A DNA stretch of 33,188 nt from Paludibacter jiangxiensis (GTDB lineage Bacteria > Bacteroidota > Bacteroidia > Bacteroidales > Paludibacteraceae). The stretch is taken from positions 1 to 33,188 of the forward strand of contig CAMBSB010000039.1 of NCBI GenBank assembly GCA_945870155.1, written 5' to 3'. Positions 23,469 through 30,930 of the stretch are shown here, one piece after another (the stretch's first letter is position 1; the number at the start of each line of letters is the position of its first letter). A program made the translations under genes and the position numbers. The notes under the pieces were generated by a model. That model saw nothing but the letters and a program-made list of their open reading frames with translations, was not told the origin of the DNA and did no database searches.

Positions 23469-25391
23469 ATGAATAATATTAACAGTTATTGGGGTAATGA
23501 ATGCATTATTTTAACAAGAGTTTCAACCCAAAAACAAGATTTTGAGGGTCAAAATATCGATTTAAAGAAATACGCTGAAAGTTTAGGTTTTACAAAAATA
23601 CAAATAATTTGCACAAAAGAAAGCGGTTTTAAAACTTTTGAGTCAAAAGAGGGCTTTAAATTGGTTGTAGACTATTTAAACAGTAATCCAGATTGTAAAA
23701 CTATTTTCATCACTGAATTGAGTAGAATTGGACGCAATCGGCAAGTAATCACCAACATAGAATATTATTTAAAAGAAAATAAAGTTAATTTAATCGTTAA
23801 GGACACAAATATAAGATTATTTGATGATTTGGGTAATTATAACCAAAGCAGTAGTATAATGTTTGCCATTTATTCAAGTTTTGCCGAATCAGAAATGAAT
23901 CAAAAAAAAGAGAGATTTTCGAGGGGGAAAAAGAAACTTTTTGCTGAAGGTTTTAGTGTAACTGGTTCTGTTTTATTTGGATATGATAGAGTGATGGATG
24001 ATGTTGTTAAAAAAAATAAGTATGTAATTAATGATATTCAAGCCGAACAAATAAAAACAATTTTTAATTGGTATGTTAACGGCATTGATGGCGATGTATC
24101 AAAAAGCAGTTTGAAATATTTGACACTTGAAAGCATTAAAAGGGGGTTCGATAAATATCTACATTCAAAGCGAAATGTTAATAAATGCTTAAAAGAAAAG
24201 GCATATTTGGGGCAAAAGATTACTAATAATATTATGAAAAATGCTGAATATTGGGAATATAAACAACTTGATAAACCTAAATATATTAACGCTCAAAGCA
24301 TGTTGATTAAATATCCAGTAATTTTATCGGAAAATTTATTTAACAGTGTTCAATTGAAATTAAAAGAAAAAAATTCTGATAGTGATAAAAGTAAGCACAT
24401 TACAATTTTGTCAAAATTAATAGTTTGCCCAATATGTAACCATTATTTCAGGGGGGAATATTTGAACAAAAATACAACTGAATTGCATCACTTTTATAGG
24501 TGTTCGCATTCGAAAGCGGTCGTAAATAAATGTGTTAACAAATCGACTTTTTCGATGGTTCAATTAGATTCTGTGTTGTGGTTATTCATTAAAGAAAATA
24601 TATCAGAATTGATTAATAAATTAAATGAGTATTATCAAAATATTGATATTGAAGATATTAAGTTTAAAATTGAAAATGTGAGGGAAAAAATAAAGGAATA
24701 TGAAACAGATAGGGAAATAGAAAATAACATTTTTCGTAAATCTTACAAAAGTGCGAAAGATACTAATTTATTGATAAAAAATTTTGATGATGTAATAGAT
24801 TCCATCGATCTAAAAATTGAAAAATTAGAAAATGAAATTAATGAAATGAATGAATTAATTAACGATTTGGAATTAAATCAAAAAACTGACAAACAAGATG
24901 TTATTAATAAAATAAATGATATTCAAATTAACAAAAGCGAAATAAGAAAGTATATCAGATTGTTTGTTAAAAAAGTTATTCCTATATATTCAAATCGAAA
25001 ATATACAGTTTTAAAAATTAATAGTTTGGCAAATTTGGGAAGTACAGCAAATTTCAAAGATTTGAATAATATAAAATTTGAAAATAAAACCGCCGAAATT
25101 GAATATTATATTATAATAAATAAAAATGATAACAAAAGAATCAGAATCAAATATTTTGAAAATAGTATGAATGTTCTTTTTGAAAATGAATGCTTTAATT
25201 TAAACGATAATATAACAAATTTGGATGATATATGGCAAAATGATGTAAATACATTAGATGATAGTTTTATAAATTTGAGCGTTCAAAGCAAATTGTTTTT
25301 AGAACAAAATGTATTACAGTTTAGTTTGAATGAATTAAAATATGTAAGGTTTGAAAATGAATTGTATAAGGTTGACCAGAAAATAAAATGA
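23469..25391 (+). CDS. Large serine recombinase (integrase)
   Basis: From ATG 23469 the product is 640 residues. A resolvase-type catalytic domain (about 11-155) has the nucleophile Ser19 in 'LTRVSTQKQ' and '[12 protein letters not shown]'. A recombinase DNA-binding domain follows (about 170-300). Next is a zinc ribbon beginning Cys320-x2-Cys323 ('CPICNHYF') with further Cys in 'YRCSHS' and 'NKCVNKS', then a coiled coil (about 390-480) and an AT-rich-coded tail. This is the serine integrase layout, which integrates between short attP/attB sites without host factors. The frame is open 14 codons upstream, but those overlap the promoter box. It presumably inserted the element into comM. A directionality factor is not recognisable. 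Confidence 0.94.
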   Translation: MNNINSYWGNECIILTRVSTQKQDFEGQNIDLKKYAESLGFTKIQIICTKESGFKTFESKEGFKLVVDYLNSNPDCKTIFITELSRIGRNRQVITNIEYYLKENKVNLIVKDTNIRLFDDLGNYNQSSSIMFAIYSSFAESEMNQKKERFSRGKKKLFAEGFSVTGSVLFGYDRVMDDVVKKNKYVINDIQAEQIKTIFNWYVNGIDGDVSKSSLKYLTLESIKRGFDKYLHSKRNVNKCLKEKAYLGQKITNNIMKNAEYWEYKQLDKPKYINAQSMLIKYPVILSENLFNSVQLKLKEKNSDSDKSKHITILSKLIVCPICNHYFRGEYLNKNTTELHHFYRCSHSKAVVNKCVNKSTFSMVQLDSVLWLFIKENISELINKLNEYYQNIDIEDIKFKIENVREKIKEYETDREIENNIFRKSYKSAKDTNLLIKNFDDVIDSIDLKIEKLENEINEMNELINDLELNQKTDKQDVINKINDIQINKSEIRKYIRLFVKKVIPIYSNRKYTVLKINSLANLGSTANFKDLNNIKFENKTAEIEYYIIINKNDNKRIRIKYFENSMNVLFENECFNLNDNITNLDDIWQNDVNTLDDSFINLSVQSKLFLEQNVLQFSLNELKYVRFENELYKVDQKIK

Positions 25392-25404
25392 TAATCTTTT
25401 GATG

Positions 25405-25530
25405 TTATTTATTCAAATCTTTGTTTTCCTTATATTCCTTTTTTAGTTGTTTAAATCTATATTTGTAACTCGATGGATGATTAAATAACAGTATTAAAAT
25501 AATGTTTACAAAGTATTTAAGTTTTTTCAT
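25405..25530 (-). CDS. Possible 41-residue membrane peptide
   Basis: A minus-strand frame begins 'MKKLKYFVNIILILLFNHPS' and ends in a charged tail ('YRFKQLKKEYKENKDLNK'). One short hydrophobic segment and basic ends would suit a small membrane peptide. It has an A-rich leader but no good promoter box, and lies between the recombinase stop and the strong terminator at 25554. It may be chance; no homologue comes to mind. Confidence 0.25.
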   Translation of the reverse strand: MKKLKYFVNIILILLFNHPSSYKYRFKQLKKEYKENKDLNK

Positions 25531-25553
25531 TTGCCTATAATTTTAAAGGTTAT

Positions 25554-25589
25554 AAAAAAGTGCTATATATCAGATATAGCACTTTTTTT
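25554..25589. terminator. Very strong bidirectional terminator after the recombinase
   Basis: AAAAAAGTGCTATAT (25554-25568) and its exact complement (25574-25588) form a 15-bp stem with a 5-base loop and T-runs on both strands. It insulates the recombinase gene from the rest of the element. Confidence 0.9.
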
Positions 25590-25824
25590 GATAGAGTATA
25601 AATAATAATGTAAAAAAGTAAAACGAGAGAGAATTTAAAATAAATATAAAGGAATTTTTTTTAATCAAAAAATTAAGTTTTATTTTTTAGAAATTAAATT
25701 TTATTATATGCAATTAAGTTTTTGTAATAATTAAGTTTTGTTTTGTTTTATGCAAATGTACTGTAAATATTTTGATTTTTGGAAAAGTTTGAAAAATAAT
25801 TTTAATTTATGTAATATTTTTTTA
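25590..25824. other. AT-rich non-coding gap
   Basis: I see no gene. AATTAAGTTTT recurs three times (near 25670, 25710 and 25730). A TACATTTG box on the minus strand at 25753-25760 could drive a short RNA toward the terminator at 25589. The surrounding CAAATGTACTGTAAAT recurs at 27118-27133. Confidence 0.5.
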
Positions 25825-26205
25825 TTAAACGGCTCTAAACAAATCTTGAATCGAATTAAAAACATCAAATTGAATTGTATCAGTGCCATTTTTTATAACT
25901 TTTGCTATTGTGTAATACTCTAAACAAAAATTTGTAGTTACATCGACATTATATCTTAATTTTACTATTTCATTTGTTTTAAATTTGTTAACGAAGTCTG
26001 TTTTGTATAACATTTTAGTTTTACGAGAATCTTTTAAATTTTTAATATCCTTATATGTTTTATAAAGTGAATTAACTGATTCAGACCTAGATAATGCACC
26101 ATTATAATTTAATTCTCTTTCATTTTTTGGAATAATTTTTCCATCATTTTGAAACAATTTTATTAAATCTGTTGTTTCTTTTTCTTTTTTGATTGTTACT
26201 ATCAT
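25825..26205 (-). CDS. Element-encoded hypothetical protein
   Basis: The 126-residue protein is basic and rich in Lys, Asn and Thr, with no signal peptide or membrane helix. The first 75 residues look helical ('ESVNSLYKTYKDIKNLKDSR'). The last 50 look beta-rich ('VKLRYNVDVTTNFCLEYYTI', 'NGTDTIQFDVF'). I recognise no family. It lies 97 bases downstream of the 197-residue gene with the 32-bp palindrome between them, and is probably read from the same promoter or from one near the palindrome. Confidence 0.6.
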   Translation of the reverse strand: MIVTIKKEKETTDLIKLFQNDGKIIPKNERELNYNGALSRSESVNSLYKTYKDIKNLKDSRKTKMLYKTDFVNKFKTNEIVKLRYNVDVTTNFCLEYYTIAKVIKNGTDTIQFDVFNSIQDLFRAV

Positions 26206-26258
26206 TTTTTTAATTTTTTAATTTTTGATTTATTGGTTGATAGTAGATTAATATCCAT

Positions 26259-26290
26259 ATCAACATACTATATTAATATAGTATGTTGAT
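26259..26290. repeat. Perfect 32-bp palindrome
   Basis: ATCAACATACTATATT (26259-26274) is followed by its exact reverse complement (26275-26290) with no loop. It sits 12 bases after the stop of the 197-residue gene and 53 bases before the start of the 126-residue gene. There is no T-run, so an operator, partition or recombination site is more likely than a terminator. A related CATACTATATATATAG occurs at 29729-29744. Confidence 0.9.
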
Positions 26291-26302
26291 AAGCGGACAA
26301 AA

Positions 26303-26896
26303 TTAATTTTTCCAATTTTGTGTTTTTTCATATTCATTTTTAAAATCAATATGATTAATTCTTTCTTTATGCTTAAAAATTGCATATGAATAGTAATCAA
26401 TAAAATTTTCAAATATTTTTAAAATATATTTAAAATCATCATGCCTATAATCTTTAAAACATATTATAATAAGTAAATTGTCAAAATCAACTAAATTTTG
26501 TGTTGATGTTAAATCTTTTCTATATATATATAATTCATTTAAATTTTCATCAAATTCAAAACGGAAAACACCAAATTGATTAAAATGTACATTAAAAAAT
26601 TCAATAATCATTTTATTGCCATTCACATTTTCAATCATTTTGCTATCATTCTTAATTATCATTTTGTTACTTCTCAAATAATTGCATATAATTTTATCAC
26701 ATATGGAACTTGAACAATATTCAGTATTATATAATTTTAAATTTTTTATAACACCATTGTAAGTATAATTAATTTCATCAAGAGTACAATATTTTTTGCC
26801 ACTTTTCATCAATTTTTTAATTGATTCAATTACTTGAATTATTAAATCATTTTTCAATTGTTTACTACTTTTTTTTTCTTTTTCGGTTTTTACCAT
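26303..26896 (-). CDS. Element-encoded hypothetical protein with possible winged-helix N-terminus
   Basis: The 197-residue protein has a lysine-rich first 20 residues. Helices follow in 'KYCTLDEINYTYNGVIKNLK', then 'CDKIICNYLRSNKMIIKNDS', which could be a winged helix. The C-terminal half mixes beta-strands ('MIIEFFNVHFNQFGVFRFEF', 'LNELYIYRKDL') and a final helical region. I recognise no family and the HTH suggestion is weak. It has a good Bacteroidota promoter (26936-26968). With the 126-residue gene it forms a minus-strand unit diverging from the replication operon across the 2.9-kb repeat region, a layout typical of regulatory or maintenance genes. Confidence 0.65.
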   Translation of the reverse strand: MVKTEKEKKSSKQLKNDLIIQVIESIKKLMKSGKKYCTLDEINYTYNGVIKNLKLYNTEYCSSSICDKIICNYLRSNKMIIKNDSKMIENVNGNKMIIEFFNVHFNQFGVFRFEFDENLNELYIYRKDLTSTQNLVDFDNLLIIICFKDYRHDDFKYILKIFENFIDYYSYAIFKHKERINHIDFKNEYEKTQNWKN

Positions 26897-26935
26897 TTTT
26901 TTCTTTTTTAAATTAATAATTTGATTTGTTTTTCA

Positions 26936-26968
26936 CAAAGGTACTATATTTTTTTGATATTTTGCAAA
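26936..26968 (-). promoter_or_regulatory. Promoter (TTTG-N21-TACCTTTG) of the 197-residue gene
   Basis: On the minus strand TTTG (26968-26965) is 21 bases before TACCTTTG (26943-26936), which is 39 bases before the ATG at 26896. This is a good match to the phylum consensus. Confidence 0.65.
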
Positions 26969-27158
26969 TGTATTAAGTGATATTAACTGTATATTTGCTA
27001 TCATTAACATTAATTAAATATACATTTAAATTATTTTGCTATAAGAATAACATTAATGATTTTATATGTGTTTTTTGCTGTTTTAATGCTGTTTTTTTAA
27101 ATTCTCTTCCCTTTTCTACAAATGTACTGTAAATGTTTAGACTTTTTGAGTTAAGTTT

Positions 27159-27319
27159 CTAAACGATGGCAAGTTCCCTGAACGGATTGATAAGACCCTA
27201 AACGATGGCAAGTTCCCTGAACGATGGCAAGCCCTGAACGATGGCAAGCCCTGAACCATTGGCAAGTTCCCTGAACCATTGGGCAAGTTCCCTGAAAGGA
27301 ATGGCAAGCCCGAACCATT
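27159..27319 (+). repeat. Iteron-like array of about nine degenerate 17-21 bp units
   Basis: Consensus CTGAACGATGGCAAGTTCC. Units differ in length (19, 20, 19, 17, 17, 20, 21, 19 and a partial) and vary at the GATGG/CATTGG step. TGAACCATTG recurs once more near 27384. Lengths that are not multiples of three rule out a coding repeat, and there are no spacers as in CRISPR. The array is about half G+C inside DNA that is mostly A+T. Confidence 0.85.
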
Positions 27320-27537
27320 AATTTATTGTTAAAATTACTTTGAATGATTTTAAGCTCTTTTAAGCGACTTTTTTAATATTGTTTGAACCATTGCACAAAT
27401 AAAGGGGCGAAGATAGAACAGCGGTAAAATAAAGCGGTAAATTGATATATTATTTAGATTTTGTATACAGCATATAAAAAAGAGGGGTTGAATTTACATC
27501 TTTCATTGAATGTTAAATTAAAATACACTTTAAATTG

Positions 27538-27677
27538 AATTAACAAATTAAAAAAATGAATACATTGCTCTGCAACAACCTATTAATCAACATATTAAAT
27601 AAATCTTTGAAGTAATTAACAAATTAAATAAAATGAATACATTGCTCTGCAACAACCTATTAATCAACATATTAAAT
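27538..27677 (+). repeat. Tandem 63/64-bp direct repeat with duplicated mini-frames
   Basis: Copies at 27538-27600 and 27614-27677 differ by one inserted base in the A-rich part. Each includes an A-rich leader and an ATG (27556 and 27633) starting MNTLLCNNLLINILN. The first frame runs 19 codons to 27615, the second 15 codons to 27680. The peptide would be short and hydrophobic. Translation is unproven. Confidence 0.75.
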
Positions 27678-27880
27678 TGATTTAATAGTACAATAAAGGT
27701 ACATCTTCAAAGAAAATCTACATTTTTTTAAATTAAATGAAAATAAATTTTGAAACTACTCAAAAAATCGAAATATATACAGTACATCCCGCCCGCCCCT
27801 GTACATTGATGTAAAAATCTTAAGACATATGTAATTAAAATATTCAATTAAAATTTGTAATTTCTTTTTTACATTTTTTT

Positions 27881-27914
27881 TCTTTTTAAAATATGTTTCT
27901 TTTTAAAATATGTT
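27881..27914 (+). repeat. Exact tandem duplication of a 17-bp unit
   Basis: TCTTTTTAAAATATGTT occurs at 27881-27897 and again at 27898-27914 with no change. Confidence 0.85.
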
Positions 27915-27940
27915 TTTTTTACATTTGTATTTTTTAAAAT

Positions 27941-27984
27941 AACATATGTAATAAAAAACATATGTAATAAAAACATATGTATTG
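27941..27984 (+). repeat. Three tandem AACATATGTAATAAA units
   Basis: The unit recurs at a 15-16 bp period (27941, 27957, 27972), each with the palindrome ACATATGT. Another ACATATGT is at 27825-27832, and related ACATTTGTA and CAAATGTA words continue to about 28075. They look like protein-binding direct repeats. Confidence 0.75.
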
Positions 27985-28121
27985 TTTTTTTTAACATTTA
28001 TTTTCTTTTTAACATTTTAATCATTTTAACATTTGTATTTTGAAAAAATAAACATTTGTACTAAACGCAAATGTATTGTTTTTTTTATTTTTGTTAATTT
28101 CCTGAAAGGGGTTTTTAAATG

Positions 28122-28320
28122 GTCATAAATTTAATGATTTTAGATAGTTCAAAGAATTAGTTTTATAGTTAATTTAAGCACTTTAAAAGGGGGGTATATA
28201 TCTGGACACTCACAGTACTCAAATTGCGACATATATAATAATAAAGAAAAGAAAAGAAAGATTTTTTCATTTTCTTTGTTTTTTTTGGGAAAAAACAGAA
28301 AAAGAAAAAGGAGAAAAAAT
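28122..28320 (+). repeat. Copy 1 of a duplicated 200-bp non-coding block
   Basis: Nearly identical to 28377-28574. It contains, in order, GTCATAAATTTAATGATTTT, a G-run, TATATATCTGGACACTCACA with GTACTCAAATT, an A/G-rich stretch, and an imperfect hairpin of T-rich and A-rich arms around TTGGG. A chance 70-codon minus-strand frame crosses it, but the second copy does not preserve that frame, so it is non-coding. Confidence 0.85.
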
Positions 28321-28376
28321 AATTTAGGATTGATATAAAATCTATAATTCTAAACACGACTAAACTTTTTTTAATA

Positions 28377-28574
28377 GTCATAAATTTAATGATTTTAGAT
28401 AGTTCAAAGAATTAGTTTTATAGTTAATTTAAGTACTTAAAAAGGGGGTATATATCTGGACACTCACAGTACTCAAATTACTACACATATAATAATAAAG
28501 AAAAGAAAAGAAAGATTTTTTCATTTTCTTTGTTTTTTTTGGGAAAAAACAGAAAAAGAAAAAGAGAGAAAAAT
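28377..28574 (+). repeat. Copy 2 of the duplicated 200-bp block
   Basis: It starts 255 bases after copy 1. Differences cluster around the G-run (GGGGGG against GGGGG) and just after GTACTCAAATT (GCGACATAT against ACTACACAT). The T-rich hairpin is unchanged. Two copies of a structured block suggest paralogous small RNAs or paired binding sites. Confidence 0.85.
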
Positions 28575-28952
28575 GTAATCAATATTTTTTTAAAGTTTAT
28601 ATGTTTATGTATCTTCAAATTTTAGAATTAACAACGCCCCCGCCCCTCAAACCATCGCCCCCAAAAAGTCATTAGTTATTAAAATAATTTATTAAATAGG
28701 TTAAATATAGTATATTTATTTAGTATTATTGTATATTTATGCATTAAAATTGACATATAAATACAAGAAAAAAGCTATTTATTTGATGTTAAATTTACCG
28801 ATTTAATTCAATACATAAACTCAATAAAACCCCCTTAACAGCTACATTTTAGCCATTTTTGTACTATTCCATAATTCTACATTAAAAGGCTGCAAAATCG
28901 TAAACTTTGGTTTTTGCCTTTTCATTCACACTATTTAATGGATGAGGTTTGG

Positions 28953-28985
28953 AGGGCGGGGCCTCATTTCTTTATTGGCCGCCCT
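28953..28985. other. GC-rich hairpin in AT-rich DNA
   Basis: AGGGCGG (28953-28959) pairs with CCGCCCT (28979-28985) across 19 bases. An alternative stem joins ATGAGG (28943-28948) and CCTCAT just beyond the first G-run. No T-run follows. Two competing stems suggest a structured RNA or a single-strand/nick origin rather than a terminator. Confidence 0.6.
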
Positions 28986-29350
28986 ACCCATTTGATAATC
29001 AGTATATTATGTCTGTATTGATTTAGCGGAAATATTACATAAAATAAATAAAAATATATATTCTAATCTTTTTTATTAAAATTTTTATTTAAAACTTCAT
29101 AAACTTACATTTTAAGAATTAATTAAGAATTAAACAGCAATTCAATTTTAAAGCTTTAAATCAAAACATTTCTGCATTGCTAATACAAACAACTACTAAA
29201 ACAATTTAAGTCCTTTAAACCTCTTTAAATTGAATATATAAAGCAATGGGATAAGTACATTACAATCTCTTTCAACTACCTTTTAAATTGATGATCCAGA
29301 ATCATATCATTATATCAATTCAATTCAAATACATGTCTTTCTTTTTATCT

Positions 29351-29371
29351 ATAAAATTTTGCAAATTTTAT
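29351..29371. repeat. Inverted repeat ATAAAATTT-TGC-AAATTTTAT
   Basis: Nine-base perfect arms around a 3-base centre, about 440 bases upstream of the replication operon. Could be an operator; in such AT-rich DNA chance is possible. Confidence 0.5.
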
Positions 29372-29638
29372 TTTTAAAATAAATTTTAAATGAAAGCAGA
29401 CAAGACGACCATCGCCCCAAATTTGAAAAAAAATTAATAAAATATTTTATTTCAACTTTTTTTTTCAAAATTATTTTTGAAAAGTTTTTTACACATCTAA
29501 TCGATTGTATTTCAATAATATAAATTTTTATTTTTATTTTTTTGAAAAATAATTATTTAATTTCCTGTACTTTTTATCATTTAAATATATTTAATTATTT
29601 AAATAATATGCTTAATTATTATACTATCTATAAAGAAT

Positions 29639-29720
29639 CTACATTTTGTCGGCTCTTTGATATACTTACTTATATATAAACATAATAACAGACTGTATTA
29701 ACCTATTATATTTTGTCAGC
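29639..29720 (+). promoter_or_regulatory. Repeated TAnnnTTTTGTC(G/A)GC-like element before the operon
   Basis: CTACATTTTGTCGGC (29639-29653) and TTATATTTTGTCAGC (29706-29720) are 67 bases apart, 90-160 bases upstream of the first operon gene. They resemble the -7 promoter box with one extra base, or paired regulator sites. No better promoter is visible for this operon. Confidence 0.35.
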
Positions 29721-29810
29721 ATATTAGCATACTATATATATAGAATAAGATATTAAGCTATTAATCAATAAATAAAACAATAAATAAATACAAACTAAAC
29801 TCTAAACAAA

Positions 29811-30041
29811 ATGGAAAGACTAAGAAAAAAAATGACCAAAGAACAAAAGAAAAAAATTGGGGATGCAAATCGAGGGAAAAAGCGGACGCCCGAAACAATC
29901 GAAAAAATGAAAGAGGCAAAAAAAAATGTTGTTGTAACAAACGAAACAAAACAAAAATTATCTGATTCATTGAAAAAATATTGGTCGACTGTGATATGGG
30001 TTGATGAAACAGACAACGAAACTATTAACACAATAAAATAA
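29811..30041 (+). CDS. Stand-alone NUMOD3-like DNA-binding protein
   Basis: The 76-residue, highly basic protein carries two NUMOD3-type motifs: 'TKEQKKKIGDANRGKKRTPE' followed by 'TIEKMKEAKK', and again 'TNETKQKLSDSLKKYW'. NUMOD3 repeats usually form the DNA-binding tail of GIY-YIG or HNH homing endonucleases. Here there is no nuclease domain, so it may be a small DNA-binding or regulatory protein. It is the first gene of the plus-strand operon, ending one base before the winged-helix gene's ATG. The short hydrophilic C-terminus 'IWVDETDNETINTIK' is unlike the repeat. Function is inferred only. Confidence 0.7.
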   Translation: MERLRKKMTKEQKKKIGDANRGKKRTPETIEKMKEAKKNVVVTNETKQKLSDSLKKYWSTVIWVDETDNETINTIK

Positions 30042-30042
30042 T

Positions 30043-30714
30043 ATGGATAGGGAAAAACAAAAAATAATCGAAATGGGAAATTTCACAATCAACCCGATTC
30101 ATTTGAACATTCTATTAACACCATCTGAAAATATTATATTTAACATTATTATGCATTTTGAGGATGTAAATCAAATTTATATCAGTTTATCAGTTTTAGA
30201 ACTTTATTCAAGCTTTGCCAAATCATCGGTTATCAGAATGAAAAATAATTTAATCAAAATGAATTTTATTGAGATTACAAAAGAAACAAACAAAGGTTCT
30301 ATCATTGTAATTAAATGGAAAGAAATTTATAACATTTTAAAAAAAATAGATGATGAAAAGAATATTGTTAACAAATTAAAAATATGTGATGAATATAGAT
30401 TTAAACAGAATTTAAATGTAACAAACAAAGGTAATATTAACAAATATACAAATAGTGCTTTTGATATTTCATTAAACAATCAAAAACCTGAAATTGAACG
30501 GATTGAACAAAAGAAAGGATTAATAAAAGAGTCAAAAGATGTTATTGTAATACAACTAAATGAGATACAAAAACAATTGGAAATAACTGAAGATTTAACA
30601 GAAAAAAATGAATTAAATAACGAAATTAACAGATTAAAAAGACTAGCAAAATCAAAAAATAAAAATATAACATTTAACACAAATAAAAAATTATGGATAA
30701 TAACGAAATATTAA
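30043..30714 (+). CDS. Winged-helix protein with coiled-coil tail (candidate replication initiator or regulator)
   Basis: The 223-residue protein has an N-terminal winged helix (about 24-92): 'LTPSENIIFNIIMHF', then 'ISLSVLELYSSFAKSSVIRM' as the likely recognition region, then wing 'NFIEITKETNKGSIIVIKW'. A lysine/asparagine-rich linker and a coiled coil (about 160-205, 'IQLNEIQKQLEITEDL') follow. This resembles plasmid replication or MarR/DnaD-like wHTH proteins in plan, though I cannot name a family. In front of a helicase-primase and after an iteron-like region, an origin-binding role is reasonable but unproven. The 68-codon gene that follows starts inside its last 22 bases. Confidence 0.7.
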   Translation: MDREKQKIIEMGNFTINPIHLNILLTPSENIIFNIIMHFEDVNQIYISLSVLELYSSFAKSSVIRMKNNLIKMNFIEITKETNKGSIIVIKWKEIYNILKKIDDEKNIVNKLKICDEYRFKQNLNVTNKGNINKYTNSAFDISLNNQKPEIERIEQKKGLIKESKDVIVIQLNEIQKQLEITEDLTEKNELNNEINRLKRLAKSKNKNITFNTNKKLWIITKY

Positions 30715-30899
30715 AAGACACAAAAATAGTTGAAAAATTTCTACTAGATACATTTAAAGAGTATAAAAGAAATTTAAAAGAGGATGGAAATAAAAGCGAA
30801 AAAATCAGACTTTTTTCTGATATAAGAAAATTGGTTAATACCTTATATTTCCATCCCTCTTATCACGAAGATTTTTTTTTAGAAATAGGAAATGAGTAA
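30693..30899 (+). CDS. Small hypothetical protein in the replication operon
   Basis: The 68-residue, charged and helical protein ('IVEKFLLDTFKEYKRNLKED', then 'RLFSDIRKLVNTLYF') has no motif I recognise. Its ATG lies inside the end of the winged-helix gene in another frame, a 22-base overlap that suggests coupled translation. The frame keeps the same AT-rich codon use as its neighbours. Confidence 0.6.
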   Translation: MDNNEILKDTKIVEKFLLDTFKEYKRNLKEDGNKSEKIRLFSDIRKLVNTLYFHPSYHEDFFLEIGNE

Positions 30900-30930
30900 T
30901 AATAAATAAAATACAATGCAATATGAGTAA

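Larger units (their letters stand above)
26969..29810. other. 2.8-kb gene-poor, repeat-rich control region (candidate origin)
   Basis: I find no convincing protein gene over 50 codons. The DNA is extremely AT-rich but broken by GC patches: the array at 27159-27319, CCCGCCCGCCCC near 27788, G-runs near 28189 and 28444, CGCCCCCGCCCC with CCATCGCCCCC near 28635-28661, a hairpin at 28953-28985, and CCATCGCCCC near 29409. Several direct-repeat families lie between them. It separates a minus-strand unit from the plus-strand helicase-primase operon, which is where an iteron-type replication origin would be expected. That role is inferred. Confidence 0.55.

Noticed and set aside
27159-27319. CRISPR-like array
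   Set aside because: Units abut each other with no spacers, vary in length from 17 to 21 bp and differ in sequence. There are no cas genes. An iteron-like tandem array fits better.
28119-28160. 13-codon frame MVINLMILDSSKN at the start of the duplicated block
   Set aside because: The ATG is ATA in the second copy, so it is not conserved between the two copies.
28169-28381. 70-codon minus-strand reading frame in the repeat region
   Set aside because: It runs through the duplicated block, is phenylalanine/lysine-rich low complexity, and the second copy of the block does not keep the frame.
29761-30031. Minus-strand reading frames opposite the NUMOD3-like gene
   Set aside because: Hydrophobic, Phe/Ser-rich translations are the complement of the lysine-rich plus-strand gene, which has a better start, operon context and motif.
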